Assembly (NCBI GenBank): GCA_030848705.1
Contig: CM061244.1
Location: 49,703,190-49,767,189, forward strand
DNA: 64,000 nucleotides
From: Heracleum sosnowskyi
Lineage: Eukaryota; Streptophyta; Magnoliopsida; Apiales; Apiaceae
Direction: 5' to 3'
Positions 1-12,717 of the stretch are shown one piece after another (position 1 is the stretch's first letter; each line of letters begins with the position of its first letter). Made by a program: the position numbers and the translations under genes. Under the pieces are notes generated by a model. The model saw only the letters and a list, made by a program, of their open reading frames with translations. It did no database searches and was not told the origin of the DNA.

Positions 1-887
1 TCCAGAATCATTATCATCATGATTATTATTAATAACTGTAAAAACTTCAGGTTCTTCTTCATTGTCAGAGAGATCTCCTGATAGATTTTCAAATACCAAG
101 GATTCAGAGTTCTCTCCAGTTTGCAGGCCTGGTCTTTTGGTGTCGTCAAATGTTACATTAAAGCTTTCTAACACCTTCTTATCTTCAATCACATATACCC
201 TGTAAGCCTTAGATTCCAGAGAATAGCCCAGAAAAATGCCTTCATCTGTTTTGGCATCAAACTTGCCAAGATGTTCTCCATCTTTAAGTAAAAAGCACTT
301 TGCACCAAACACATGAAAGTACTTCAGTGTTGGTTTCTTGTTGGCCATTAACTCATACGGAGTCTTTTCATGATCTTTGTTGATCAGGGTTCGATTCTGA
401 GTGTAGCAAGCTGTATTAACTACTTCAGCCCAAAAGTAAGTGGAAAGTTTTGATTCACTCAACATGGTCCTTGCTGCTTCAACCAAGGTCCTGTTCTTCC
501 TTTCCACTACTCCATTCTGTTGAGGAGTTCTTGGTGCTGAAAACTGTCTTGATATTCCTTTCTCTGAGCAAAAATCATTAAGAACTGCATTCTTGAATTC
601 AGTTCCATTGTCTGATCTGATTGTCCGCACAGGTAGCTTAGATTCCACTTCTATCTTCTTGATGTGATCAATGATTAGTTGTGTTGCTTCATCCTTTGAT
701 TGTATGAACAACACCCACGTGTACTTGGAGTAGTCATCCACCATCACCAATGCATATCTATTTCTTGAAAGTGACATAACATTGACTGGACCAAATAAAT
801 CCATATGAATCAGTTGTAATGGCTCAGCAATGTTTGTCATTCATTTGCTTCTATGTGATGCTTTCTTCGACTTCCCCTTTTCACATG
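1..887 (-). pseudogene. Integrase region of element B (pol fragment)
   Basis: The minus strand from about 840 down to 1 is one open frame running off the window edge. It contains the copia integrase core: Asp in HMDLFGPVN, Asp in RSDNGTEF and Glu in NGVVERKN, so the DDE triad is present. The conserved block KYFHVFGAKCF and an acidic tail follow. The frame continues upstream to 887 as a Lys-rich CEKGKSKK stretch but meets an in-frame TGA at 843-841, just before MTNIAEP. At 887 the coding sequence is cut by S1 and resumes at 5530. The product would join cDNA to the host chromosome. The triad is intact, but the upstream stop and the protease-region frameshift make it a pseudogene. Confidence 0.88.
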
Positions 888-1000
888 TGTAACACCCCCA
901 GATCCGGGGTCAGGAATCTGGGATGTCACGCTCCATCAATGATACAATACCTGCATTACTTACAACATTCTCATAATACAACTCCAAAGACCCCAATCAC

Positions 1001-1020
1001 TTACGCACACACACACACAA
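1001..1020. repeat. (CA)n microsatellite inside S1
   Basis: Short CA dinucleotide run at the same relative position, about 110-130 bp from the LTR edge, as the CA runs in both LTRs of G (about 27783 and 40321). Shared ancestry is more likely than independent origin. Confidence 0.8.
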
Positions 1021-2122
1021 GTTATAGCCTTGGAAATGAGCAACAATAATCAACATTTTTTATTACAACCCAAATGATCTATCCCGGATCTCATCTATTA
1101 TTTACAACCTCTACCTGAAGTTACAATAATAGACCTCACAATTCTATACAAGGTTTAGTAATACAAACCCACTCAAAATAATTCTCACTAATTCAAGCTG
1201 CAACTATTCTGCTCACACCGGCAGTATCCATCCTGCATCAACTAACTCCAGGGTGGTCTCTCCATCCCCTTGCTCTTGTAACACGAGGCGGATTCGGCAA
1301 TGCTTTCCTCATGCTGAAATATTTAATAAAGCAAGAATGAGCTAATATTGCTCAGCAAGAAATCTATCCCAGTTTAAATCTTTAAACCTTTTTGGAAGAT
1401 AATCCATATGGGATCAAAGCTTTTATCAGTACTAGGGTCTAACCCCAAAATAGTATATCATTTAAAATACCGTATGACTTATAATCATACTCATATACTC
1501 TTCGTAATCATTTGGAAATCCTTGGTATCAGTATGATAAACCAAGACTCAAAACATATCTTTTTAAAATAGATATCAAATATTGGAATCAAGGCTTCAAG
1601 CCTATTCATTGACTCAAAATACTATACAGTTCAATATACTGTATATCTTAAATACTTTCTCAACATATATGTATGCATATATATTTAGATATCTCATACT
1701 GTTCAAAACACTGTAAAATATTCGTAATGAACACATTTTTGACTCTGTTGTGTTGTGATATATAAAAGAAGCAAGAATGAGCACTATAGCTCGGCGATAA
1801 TATATAGCAGCATAATCGTATATGTAAGCTGATACCATAATTGAAAACTTTTAAAACTTCATTCGTATACAGAATGATATATTGAAATATTCTTTTCGTC
1901 AAAACATGCCGTACAGTTCAACTGTCAACATTATCGGTAACTCAGCACCTAGGCTTTCGTTACAATGTCACAGTACAATTCCAATTGGAAGATGGGACTA
2001 TCTGGAGCACACCACGATACACGATGATCAGTCATTGTATCGCACTCACACTTTTCTACTAGTAGATGGATGAAATCCTAACACGATTATCACCCCAGCC
2101 GCATACGGGCTTTGTATCTGCT

Positions 2123-2290
2123 GGACTGTCCCACAGCCTCCTACGCGAGATAGATGCTGGACTGCCCCGCAGCCTCTTACGCTATATAATCTGATGGACT
2201 GTCCCACAGCCTCTTACACGAGATAGATGCTGGACTGCCCCGCAGCCTCTTACGCTATATAATTTGATGGACTGTCCCACAACCTCTTAC
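2123..2290. repeat. Five-copy tandem array with 36/37-bp units in S1
   Basis: The core GGACTGYCCCRCARCCTC starts at 2123, 2159, 2196, 2232 and 2269, a strict 36-37-36-37 spacing. Alternate copies are more alike: one class is followed by ACGAGATAGAT or GCGAGATAGAT, the other by GCTATATAAT. The true period is therefore a 73-bp dimer. The matching stretch of G's LTR lacks the array. Confidence 0.9.
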
Positions 2291-2920
2291 AGGTTTCCTC
2301 CTAGTCCCGGATGAATATTCAATAAAACCGGAATCGAGGTTTAATCCTGATTCCCCAAGTATAAGATACTTGCCAAAACTGTTCATTACTTCTGATTACC
2401 TTACTCCCTGATTGTTTGGGGAAGTAAGTCACAAGGGAAGTTGACTTGAGTCAACCAGAGTAATCACCGAGAAGGATTCGCTTCGCGAAATTTCGACTTG
2501 GGAGTAGTCGGAGTTTTTTGAGATGCTTTGATTTGAAATTCGTTAGGATAGGGCAGTGATCCCAAAGCATAAACTCTTTCGAGGAATTGGAAGAGTAAAA
2601 TCATTAGTCGCTCCTTAAACTGGATTCCCAATTTTTGAGGAGTTGGAAAATATTTAATCGTATTTAAGTGTCTTAATAAACTCAATATAATATTCGGGGA
2701 ACCCCTACTGTTTTTAAATGATTTTTCTGAAGGCCAGAAAATATTTTAAATAATTAATGAAGGCCTTAAATAATTTTTAAAATAGGGTTTTATGATTTTT
2801 AAATCATTTTAGAATATTAAATAAATATTTGAATAATATTTATTAATTAATAAACAATTAAGGATATTTAATAAATATTGATATAATATTTATTAAATAT
2901 AAACAATTACTTAAACTCTT

Positions 2921-3229
2921 TTTAAATGAATATTCGAAAATAATATTCATTAAATAAATAAACCTCAAATGAATATTCGAAAACAATATTCATTAAATAA
3001 ATAATTAATCCTCGAATGAATATACATAAATAATATTCATTAAATAATTAAATAATCTTCAAATGAATATTCAAAAATTAATATTCATTAAATAATCCCC
3101 AGATGAATATTCACAATAATATTCTTAAAGTCAATAATCCTCAAATGAATATAAATGGTATTCTTTAAGTCAATAATCCTCAAATGAATATTCAAAATAA
3201 TATTCATTAAATAAATAAATAAATCCTCG
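2921..3229. repeat. AT-rich tandem array of palindromic units in S1
   Basis: About seven degenerate units of 38-48 bp. Each contains AATGAATATTC, a few A-rich bases, then AATATTCATTAAATAA, usually followed by CCTC or a close variant. AATGAATATT and AATATTCATT are reverse complements, so most units can fold back on themselves. Confidence 0.85.
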
Positions 3230-5529
3230 AATAACAGTTACCCGATATCTTTATCGAAAAATAATCCTTGACATATACCGAAATATAATTACTTCTGATC
3301 TTAGAGAAAAAAATCACCCGCCCTTATCCTAGGGCATTATATATAAAACTGGCTTATAACTGATATCCCATATCTAGCTTATAAGCCCCACATCAAGTCA
3401 TATCCTCGAATATCACTATATATATAGCAGTTCGAAAACAAGCATGCAATTTATATATCGCATTTACATATCATATATGAAACAGTTTATTATCACAACA
3501 ACAGTAAGTATGGGTTTTGAAAACTTGCATCTATTATATGCATACATCAGAATATAGTACTTTAAAATACAGCATGGAATGAGAAAACTTGCCTGGAAAT
3601 CCCGAAGTAGCAATAAGTCTCAGGTTGGTCCAGTAATCTAGAATCAACACAAGGTTCAAGATTAATAACTTAACGCTTTCACCATCCCAAATATATACTA
3701 ACTCAAGTACAAGTCCATTTTCAAGTTAACTCCTTAAGATCCTCTACTCGAGCATGCTCGCTCACACATTTTTATAAAATTGAGATTTAATCCTTTTTGC
3801 ACGAAATCTTTTCGAGGGTCTTCCTCAACATACCTATCATGTTATCACAAAGTTTCACATTCCACCAAGTCGTTTAAGGGGTTTAATCATTACCTCAAAG
3901 TTGGCTAAGTGGTATAGTTCGGTTTCTCGAAACATCCTTTACTAAATTACTCGTTTCTCCTAAACCGTAAATCGGATTCACATGATCTTTATACCAAAAC
4001 GAACCTTGAAACAAGACCTACACTATACTAGGCAGTGGTGACCTTGGACAGAAGTTCTTATGTTCGGACATCACAACCAAAACAATGGTTCCAAAGTTTA
4101 ATCATAAACTTACAAGATCAATCCAAACCAATTCACCAAGTCAAATCCTCAACATCATTACTAATCCATAATCATCACCAATCAGTCAAAACCAACATCT
4201 ACTTGCTTATCATCAAAACAACTTCAAACTTTCATCAAAATCACTTAATCATCCTTATAATCAAACTAACTAAACTATACTTAAAACTATCCATATAAAT
4301 CAATTTATAACTAAGGGTTTCAAGATTTTATACCTTCCTTGATAGTTCATATACACTAACAATGGTTTATAATCCTTCATTGAGCTTTGAACAAACCTTA
4401 ACAAGCTTAATCCTTAAGAAACAAAATCAAGAATCATGAAAAGTTACTATTCATCCTCATCTTGTAAAATCCATAACAAATCGAAAATTAAAAGTTCGGT
4501 GCTAATATTTTTACCAGACCTTGTTCTATTCATAAGCGTTCTTTTGAGTCATAGAGCATCAAATTCTAAGCTTCCTAGCTAGGGTTTTGAGCCCCATCTT
4601 TCCGCTGGACAGAAACTGGACAGTTTGGGTTCTCCAACTTGGGGAAGGTATTGTGCTAGGCTACACTCCTTTGTTGACCATGAAATTTGTAACGAATGTT
4701 ACCCATGGAGTGGAGAAGCTATGGTTAAAATTTGGTGATTTTAGGACAAGTAGATTTGGAGTTATGAATTTTTCTTTGCTCCTTGTGCAAGCTGAGCAGA
4801 ATTCTGGGAAGAAAAGGGGAGAGTATTTTTCTTGCCTTGGCTGATTTGTTGATGGAAAATAAGATATTTTGTATGAAAGTGATGAGTCATAGCCCTTGTT
4901 GCCTCATCATTGGACACTTGTCATGCATGCAAGGGTTGAAATAAAGTAGCTTTACTGGTTTGCTTTACTGGTTCGTTCTCTTTCACACGGATGATACAAA
5001 TGTTGCATATCCCTCGAATTAATCTTGTTACATGTTACTCCCATGTCTATATTTAATCCTATAAATGTCGCGTTGTTCCGTCACCGCTTAATCTCGTATT
5101 TAAATCGATTCGTGTCTCGTGGTTCGGTTACGGCTTAATCTTGATGAACGTTCGCAGGGATTTCTTAAGGGTTCTATCGAAGTAGTTTACCGTCAATGTT
5201 CTCGATATCTCTAATTCTTTTATTAAATCCATATCCATGGAATTGATAATTTAATCCTCCAATACTTTCAAATAATGATTAATCCGTCCGTTATTGGTGA
5301 AATTTCGGAGAAAACAGAAATGCTATTTTTCCGATTCTGACAGCTTTTGCATTCCTTCATTTACATCGCAGATCACTAATACGACTTTGAAAGTTTATTA
5401 TATCGCCCCGTATATAGGGTGGTCTGAAAATCTTTTTTTTCGGCTCAGAAATTTACTATTCATCAGGATTTTACTATTCATCAATAAAAAAAATTAACTA
5501 AGTCCAAATTTTGGGATTATTACAACATG

Positions 5530-6079
5530 CTTCACATAGTCCCTCCTGATTGAATTCCATCAGGGGCAACCCTCTCACTAACTCTCTCTTTACCAAAGAG
5601 TTCATAGTTTTGAAGTTCAGATGTGAAAGCTTCTTGTGCCATAGCCAACTTTGTTCTGAAGATGCTTTTCCATAGAAACATGTAACTTCTCCTTCACTGG
5701 AAGAACTTAAGGCAGCTATAAACAAATTTCATTTCTCACTCCCAGTAGAGTAAGCTTCTCATCCTTCCTGTTGGTGATCAAGCACTTGTCCTTTCTGAAA
5801 TCTACATTGTTGCCTTTATCACAGAACTGACTGATACTTAGAAGATTGTGCTTCAATCCTTCAACAAGAGAGATGTTTTCAATGATGACATTTCCAACTT
5901 TCAATTTACCATATCCCTAGTGAATCCTTTGCTGTCATCTCCAAAGGTTACAATCGGGCCAGTCTTCTTAACCACCTCTGTAAGCAGGGACTCTTCACCT
6001 GTCATGTGTCTAGAACAGCCACTATCCAGAATCCACACGACCTTTGAGCTTTTAACCTTACCATGGAATCACAGATTGA
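5530..6079 (-). pseudogene. Protease and GAG-pre-integrase remnant of element B
   Basis: On the minus strand near 6035-6000 the sequence reads VWILDSGCSRHMT, with the D-S-G aspartic protease motif of copia pol. It continues through KVGNVIIENISLVEGLKHN (about 5904-5850) to WLWHKKLSHLNFKT (about 5650-5610), the zinc-binding GAG-pre-integrase domain, and stops at GLCEAC where S1 is inserted. Reading-frame changes occur around 5720 (between VRNEI and FIAALSS) and stops lie between 6079 and 5904, so this part cannot be translated as one protein. It links the gag at 6080-8494 to the integrase at 1-887. Confidence 0.85.
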
Positions 6080-8494
6080 TTAAGCGGACTTTGGTACCCA
6101 AAATTGTTTGGGTCCTGAAGGTTTAGATACTTTAACAGGAGTAACATTCAATTTATTCTTACTCTGTTTGATTTTCATATTATCTGTGGATTCAACATTA
6201 ACAGTGCTTTTGCTACCAGATGCATTCATCAACTTAAAATAAGCGTGCATAATGTTGTATGTACATAGCAAGCACTCTTTCTTACCACAGGGTTTATGAA
6301 CATCAGGCATTTCAGACATGTTATGCATTGCAGAAGTATCAACAGTTTCTACTTTAACCTTTTTACATGCATGTGTAAGGTGTCCAGCAGAATTACAGAT
6401 TTTACACAACTTCCTAGATGCAATGGGAGAAAATGGAACAATTTCCTGATTAACAATCTTCTTTTTCCCATTCCTGTTCTTTTTAGAATTACTAACTAAG
6501 TCACCTACTTCAGTTTTAGGTATAACAGTTTTTACTGAATTCCTAGGCAACTTAGTCTTTACCTCTTTTTCCTTCAATAAATCCTCCTCAAGCAATTCTT
6601 GTCTTATGTAAAGGTCATCCTCATGAAAAGGTTCTGAGAAGGGCTTGACAAAGACTGGACTGACTACATTCTTAAGAATATGTGGAATATCCTTCTTGAC
6701 AACAGAAGATGTCACAGGAAATTCCAGAGTCCTTTTCCCAGCCTTTTTGGAATAGTCAAGTCCTATAGCAGTTTTATTACCCTGGGTCTGAGTATCAATG
6801 ATCTCATTAGCAATCAGGGCGGAATTCTTACAAGCATTCAGCTTCAAATCTAAATCTGAAATCTGCTTCCTGAGGATAGTCTCTATCTCATCATTACACT
6901 TGACCTTGTTCTCTAAGTACGCATTCTTTTGCTTAAGATCTTCTAATGTGACAGCTACAAGCTCTAGTTCTTCATTCTTAGATTCTAGTTTTTTAATCTT
7001 AAGAACTAGTTTAGCATTCTCCATTTCAGATGCTAGCATGCTTGTGTGTACATTAAACAATTTTACACTTAGATCTTGCACAGTTTTCTTGTACTCAGAG
7101 TTAGACATATCAATTGTAGTTAAGATAGGTACCTGAGATGATTGTGGTGATTCCTCTGAAGAGTCAGCCATTAGGGCAACATTTACATATTCATCTTCTT
7201 CATCCGAATCAGTATCATCCCAGTGTTTTCCCTCTGCTATATAAGCCTTCCCTTTCTGCTTTCCAGACAATGCCTCCAGTTGCTGTTTCAGCTTGGCATT
7301 CTCCTTCTTCAAATCCTCATATGAGTCTTTCTTTACATAGACATATTTCATGTCTCTTGCTTGACGAGGCTTCCGGCATTCAGTGGCGAAATGCCCTAAC
7401 TCATTGCAATTGTAGCATCTTGATTTGCTTCTATCAATCATGCCAGTCTTGTAGCCTCCCTTAAAGCTTGTACTAGGTGCATACTTGCTCTTCTGGAATC
7501 TGTTGGTTGAGCCCTTGAACTTGTACTTAGGGTTTCTCTTGAAACGAATATGGCTAAACTTTGCAGCTAAGTACTCCATGGTTTTGTCTTCCATTTGCTC
7601 AAGCTCTTCTAGGGTGTAGTAATCACTTTCATCAACACCCAGATTCACAGAATCCATCTCAGCTTCTATGATCACCTCATTTCCAGCTCTAGGGGTTTGA
7701 ACCTGAATATCAGAAGTTGTTGGTTCATCCACTACAAGTGTTGCTGCTCTCACAAGTGCATTGTGCTTGTTATCCACTGTCCCTGATCCGTAGATTATCA
7801 CTCGTTGTTCCTGCTCCATCTCATAAGTCTTCAACTTGCCATAGATCATCTCTAATGACATCTTTGTGAAGTCAATTCTTTCCCTTATGGATGAGGACTT
7901 GTGTTCTACATGATGGGGCAGCGTCATCATGAACTTCCTGTTGGTTTCTCTCAGTGGATAGGTCTTCCCTTTCATTTCCAATTCATTTAGAAGCTTAGTA
8001 TATTTCTCAAAGACCTGAGTTATACTTTCTCCTGGAAGAGACCTAAACGCTTCGTACTGAGAAGTCAGGATGTCCAATCTGTTTTCTTGCACGTCTTCAG
8101 TTCCTTCCATTATCAAGTTAATGGTATCCCACATATGTTTCCCGCTTGTACGGTTCATCAACTGATAGCTCATTTCTTTGTCTGCGGAGTCTGCTAATAT
8201 CAGCATCAAACTTGTGTCCAATCAAATCAGTTCTTTGTCAGAATCTGTATATTCAGTGATATCCTTAGGTTGGGTGCCTTGAGGAATCCTGCTACCATCA
8301 GGAGCTGTAGATTCACTAACTGGTTTCATTAGTACAAACGGTTCGTTCTCTAATATGCCAATATACAACGGATTAGATGCCTTGATAAATAACAGCATCT
8401 TCATCTTCCACAAACCGAAATTATCTCTTGTAAACGGGGGAACTTTAATACCAGCGGTTGTCTTTGGAGCACTCATGGTTTCTGAAAATTTCAA
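6080..8494 (-). pseudogene. gag: gag of element B with one in-frame stop
   Basis: Near-complete capsid/nucleocapsid gene. Translation begins MKFSET or at the next Met (8476, MSAPKTT). After 90 codons an in-frame TGA at 8224-8222 interrupts it, and the same frame is then open for 713 codons to 6080. It has an N-terminal copia gag domain and a CCHC zinc knuckle, CYNCNELGHFATEC, near 7420. A Lys/Glu coiled-coil-like stretch and a Ser/Asp/Glu-rich segment follow, and a second cysteine-histidine cluster, CKICNSAGHLTHAC, lies near 6400. Long gag proteins with extra C-terminal sequence are usual for Sireviruses. It would package RNA in cytoplasmic virus-like particles. If the TGA is the only lesion it is a recent one. 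Confidence 0.88.
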
Positions 8495-8623
8495 ATTGTT
8501 TAAAATTCAAGAAATTCCAATTAAATGAAAAAAATTGAAAGTTAAAAAATTTGCTTCGAATTTTCACGCTACGTTTGATTTTGGTCTCATTCACCGGATC
8601 TGATTTGTACGTCAATCAAGTAT

Positions 8624-8634
8624 CTCTGATACCA
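8624..8634 (-). other. Primer binding site of element B
   Basis: The minus strand reads TGGTATCAGAG, complementary to the 3' end of plant initiator methionine tRNA. It starts 2 bases from the LTR edge at 8637 and fixes the element's orientation. Confidence 0.9.
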
Positions 8635-8636
8635 AT

Positions 8637-9747
8637 TGTTAGGTCCAAAGTATCGTAGAAGGGGGGGGGGGTTGAATACGATACCTACAAATTATTCAAT
8701 TTCGTTCGCGGATAATTCATTCAGTTCTATAACGAAATCAAACACACCAAACCAAACCAAGAGTCGGGGAATATATCGTTTTATAAATATAATCCTCGAG
8801 GGGTGCTACAATTTCTAATCCGTAGATTAGCTTCAATGAGTTCTAGGTTATTCACAATCAATATAATGATAGAAATCTGAGCAATATTAATTTCTTCAGT
8901 AATCTTTCTGGCTTAAACTCTCTCTTAGTAATTGCTACTGTGAAAGAACCTCGACTGAAGAAGACACACTTCCTCTGTAGTAATTGTAGACTTGTTTTTA
9001 GAAAAACCATCGAACCAAAAGAATTGGTTTATTCTTGGCCGTTGGATCTTCATCAACCTGACAAACAAAGTAAACTTTTCACCTGCTCCTCCATTTTGAA
9101 AACTATCGAATGAATAAAGAAATTTACCATTCGATAGTTTTTAAATAAAAACTATCGAAAACTAAATTACTTTAGTCTAGATTTCAGATGGTCTTCTTAA
9201 ATCACATTCGATGGTTTTCTAAATAGAAAAACCATCGAAATCTTTTCTTGTACTTAACCATTTAGAAAAGCTTCTGTACTCCAGGGTGTTTCAGTTTGGG
9301 ACTGTATCAATTTCTTCTGAGACGATAAAACAACTTGATCTTTTTAAGTGCCGTCAACTAGTGCAACTGGTCTGGTTCACAAATGAATAACACTTGATCA
9401 ATTCTTCTATGTCTTCAATTCAATGCTGCTGATAAGTCCTTTGTCGTTCTGGTTGCTTCATTTAAATCACTGGAATCCTGTGGTACTTAACCCTAAATCA
9501 TTCACATACTTCTGTCATCTTGAAAGTCTTGTTTCTTTTGTTGTCACTGAGGCTTGAACATTTTCATGAACTTCTTTCTGTGACCTGTTTACGGACTTCA
9601 AGAATACATACCGTATTTTGATTTTTTGAGTTTACCTTTTCTTCTTTGATTCTGGATTCCTGTGCTTCTGTTAATATTATTGTCTGTCTTGTCCTTTGTT
9701 GAGTTGTAGTTATCTCTTTTACATCTTATGTTACATTATGATTTACA
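8637..9747 (-). mobile_element. 5' LTR of element B (1,111 bp)
   Basis: In sense (minus) orientation it runs TGTAAATCATAATG to CCTAACA. Its first 130 bases almost match the LTRs of C. It holds a G11 run on the plus strand (8661-8671, C11 in sense) near its 3' end and a TATA-like TATAAAA on the minus strand near 8780. It also carries the iterated word TTCGATRGTTTT / AAAACYATCGAA: singles at 9003 and 9099, a perfect 13-bp inverted pair at 9130-9142 / 9147-9159, and a 12-bp pair at 9207-9218 / 9228-9239. Confidence 0.93.
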
Positions 9748-11138
9748 ATAAGGCCCTGCTATCACAATTTGTAGAGAAAGCTGGCCCAATCATAACCTTT
9801 GGAGACAACAGCAAGGGTTACACAGTGGGATATGGCTGTTTAGAAATTGGAAATGTTGTCATTAATGATATTTCACTTGTTGATGGATTGAAGCACAACC
9901 AGCTCAGTGTCAGCCAATTCAGTGACAGAGGATTCAAGGTTGACTTTGACATGATGGTGTGCAACATCTTTCACAAGAAAGATGGAAACCTCTCTCTGAA
10001 AGGGGTAAGAAAAGGAAACTTGTTTGTTGCTGACCTAAGCTCAACAAAGATGGACAAGATTTATTGTTTCTACAGTAAAGCTACTGTTGGTGACAGTATG
10101 CTTTGGCACAGGAAACTCTCACACCTCAACTTCAAGACAATGAATATGCTAATGAAGAAGGAACTAGTGAGAGGACTACCTCAACAGGAATTCTGTCAAG
10201 AAGGACTGTGTGAGGATTGTCAAATGGGAAAATTGAGGAAAGTTGTGCACAGGTCAAAGAAAGTCAACACCAACACTGAACCACTCAAACTAATCCACAT
10301 GGATCTCTTTGGACAAGTCAATGTTCCATCATTAGCCAAGAAGAGATATGCATTAGCTATGGTGGATGATTATTCTAGGTATAATTGGGTGAAGTATCTA
10401 GAATCAAAAGATGAAGCTGCTCAAGTCATCATTGATCACTTAAGAGTTCTTGAAAGAGCTCCAAATGCCAAAGTTCAAATATTGAGAAGTGACAATGGGA
10501 CTGAGTTCAGAAATGCCACTCTTGGTAATTTCTGTAAAGATGAAGGAATTGTACAACAATTTTTTGCTGCAAGGACTCCTCAGCAGAATGGAGTTGTAGA
10601 AAGGAAGAACAGGACTCTCATTGAAGCTGCCAGAACTATGCTACATGATGCAAAGTTACCTACATACTTCTGGGCAGAAGCTATCAACACAGCCTGCTAC
10701 ACACAGAACAGAACCTTGATCAACAAGACTGATGGGAACACTCCTTACTATCTGCTCAATGGAAAGAAACCTACGGTCAAGTATTTTCATGTGTTTGGAA
10801 GCAAATGTTTCATGATGAAAGATAACCATGAAAAGAAAGGGAAGTTTGACACCAAAGCTTATGAAGGTATTTTCATGGGATATGCTTTAGAAAGGACTGC
10901 CTACAGAGTCTATCTCTTGGAACACAGAGTCATAGATGAAAGTGTGAATGTCACATTTGATGAAACCAAGTTTCCTGGACTGCATGAAGAAGGTCAAATG
11001 CAGATTCTTAGATTTGAGAATCAAGGATACTTGGAAGAAGAAGAAATTGTTGATGAAGAACCTACCTTTACTCAAACTGTAGAAACTGAAAAAGATGCTG
11101 TCATTGAAAGTGATACAAATCAAACTCCAACTCAGTCA
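9748..11138 (+). pseudogene. Integrase region of element A pol
   Basis: Open for 463 codons, from KALLSQFVEK after B's border to the insertion point of D at 11138. It begins in the end of protease and passes through GAG-pre-integrase (WHRKLSHLNF with the LCEDC cysteine pair). The integrase core then has Asp in HMDLFGQVN, Asp in RSDNGTEF and Glu in NGVVERKN, followed by KYFHVFGSKCF and an acidic linker. The true start is left of the window, and upstream in-frame codons before 9748 belong to B's LTR. This segment is intact, unlike the rest of A. It continues in frame at 20207 once D and one AGTCA copy are removed. Confidence 0.9.
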
Positions 11139-12703
11139 TGAAGGAATATAAGGATGAGCGGAAGCATGAAATAACATTTTATTTCGTAAAATCCATATAT
11201 CGCACATATAGAAAACTGTAAAATGATGTGGAATCAAAATCTTACCTTGAAAAATCGAAGCTTTGAATCGAGATGATCGTTAGCAGTAGCTTCTCAGAGT
11301 GTGAAGCCCTCTACCGGTATCCACCAAGAATAATTCTTCGATGAAGCTTTTTATAAAACTTGAAGCTTTATAAAAATGGAGGTTTTCCTTTTTCTTTTGA
11401 GAGAGAGAGAGAGATGAAGAAGAAGGAGAGGCAACTAGGTTTTTCACAAAAATAAAAGTGTATCTAACTCATCTCATCTCATCCTTTATATAGGGCTCAA
11501 GTAGGGTTAATATATTTAATATATCAATATATATTAATATATAAATCCCTCACTTTCTCTTATAAAATGTTTAAATAATAATTAAAACTATTTTAATCAT
11601 TATTATTATTCTCTCTCAAAATACCTTCATCAATAAATTAATCTTTTTATGGTGTGACCCTGTAGGTTCAATATTAAGCCGGTAGTAGAAATAAATAATA
11701 ATAAACCTTTTATTTATTATTTATATGAATTCTAAAATTCATTAAATATAATTAACTGATTAATTATATTTATTCTACATCGTGAGTGATGCTTCTCAAC
11801 ATATCGCGACTATCCGGATAATATGAATTCACTGCTTAGAATACCAAGAACCTGTCAGTGACTAGTTACAGTACAATCAATTCCTTCTACCCTACAATAT
11901 CCCGATTAAATACAAGGCACGGAACTCGTGTCAAGCCTATCAGATTTAATCATATGATTTCTTATTCATAATGCAAAGTTCATATTAATGCAAATTAGAA
12001 ACTCCTTTCTAATTTCATTCACTCTGGCCAGAGATTCCAGAACTCGCATACTAAGAATAACATAGGATATTCACTTCCTATACTGGAAGGGGTAGATCCT
12101 CTATTGACGTTAACTATCTCCATACACAAATCCCTATGCCCAGAATAGACCTAATGGATGTCCTTGAGACTAAGGACTAAACCAAAGCACAGTTCATTAT
12201 ATACAAGATAACTTTAACGATCTCAAGTCTAAGGACACTTGTACAACTATCACTCAGTGAACAACTATCGACACGTGAGTAATCTCCATTAGTTGTCCAA
12301 CTACTCGAGTCATGTTCAGTGAACTTATTCCCTAATAAGCACCTACATACTAGCTATAGTGTCACCACACAAATGCCTATGAGAACAGACATCCTCCTGA
12401 AGGGAGCAAGCATAGTATGTACCAATCTTTGCGGATTCACTAACTTCCGATTAGTTATCCTATGATCAGGAACTGTTTAAGTCTAGAGTTATCATCTTCT
12501 AGATCTCACTATTACAATCTCATTATAATTCTAGAAGCTTTACTCTAAACTATGGAACATCTTATTTAAAAACACTTTAAATAGATAAAGCCCGTAATAA
12601 AAACAAAACAAGTCTTTTATTAACATTAATGAAATCAAATAAGAATACAAGAAAGTTCTTCCTAACTCATCATACATGATTGGATTTAGGACAAACACTT
12701 TCA
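11139..12703 (-). mobile_element. 3' LTR of element D
   Basis: Identical in length and nearly in sequence to 18637-20201. It carries a (GA)n run near 11399-11414. On the minus strand a TATA box TATATAAAG (11492-11484) is followed by a CT-rich stretch. Confidence 0.95.
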
Positions 12704-12715
12704 ATCTCCCACTTG
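12704..12715 (-). other. Polypurine tract of element D
   Basis: The minus strand reads AAGTGGGAGAT, directly abutting the 3' LTR. It is the expected plus-strand DNA primer. Confidence 0.85.
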
Positions 12716-12717
12716 AA

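Larger units (their letters stand above)
888..5524 (-). mobile_element. S1: solo LTR of a Ty3/gypsy element (4,637 bp)
   Basis: Begins TGTAACACCCCC and ends GGGATTATTACA, with a perfect 5-bp target duplication ACATG at 883-887 and 5525-5529. There is no primer site, polypurine tract or pol sequence inside, so it is a solo LTR left by recombination between the two LTRs of a full element. The first 25 bases, an (AC)n run near 1000, the word GAAAACTTGC (3519, 3593) and the tail near 4946-5050 all resemble the LTRs of element G, so it belongs to a related family. Orientation is taken from that resemblance. It holds two internal tandem arrays (2123-2290 and 2921-3229). ORFs inside it are short and look like chance. 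Confidence 0.93.
1..9747 (-). mobile_element. Element B: Sirevirus-like Ty1/copia retrotransposon, partial, minus strand
   Basis: Read right to left the order is 5' LTR (8637-9747), primer binding site (8624-8634), gag (8494-6080), protease and GAG-pre-integrase (6079-5530) and integrase (887-1). Reverse transcriptase, RNase H and the 3' LTR must lie left of the window. The element is split by solo LTR S1 at 888-5524. It sits inside element A: the bases just after its LTR (9748-9752, ATAAG) should be one copy of its target duplication, and A's protease/integrase frame resumes there. The coding region has at least two in-frame stops and one frameshift, so this copy is dead. The gag-integrase style and the C-run near the LTR end place it with A and C in the SIRE lineage. 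Its LTR is nearly identical to that of C. Confidence 0.9.

Noticed and set aside
6798..7464. Plus-strand ORFs opposite B gag
   Set aside because: Antisense shadows of the real minus-strand gag frame.
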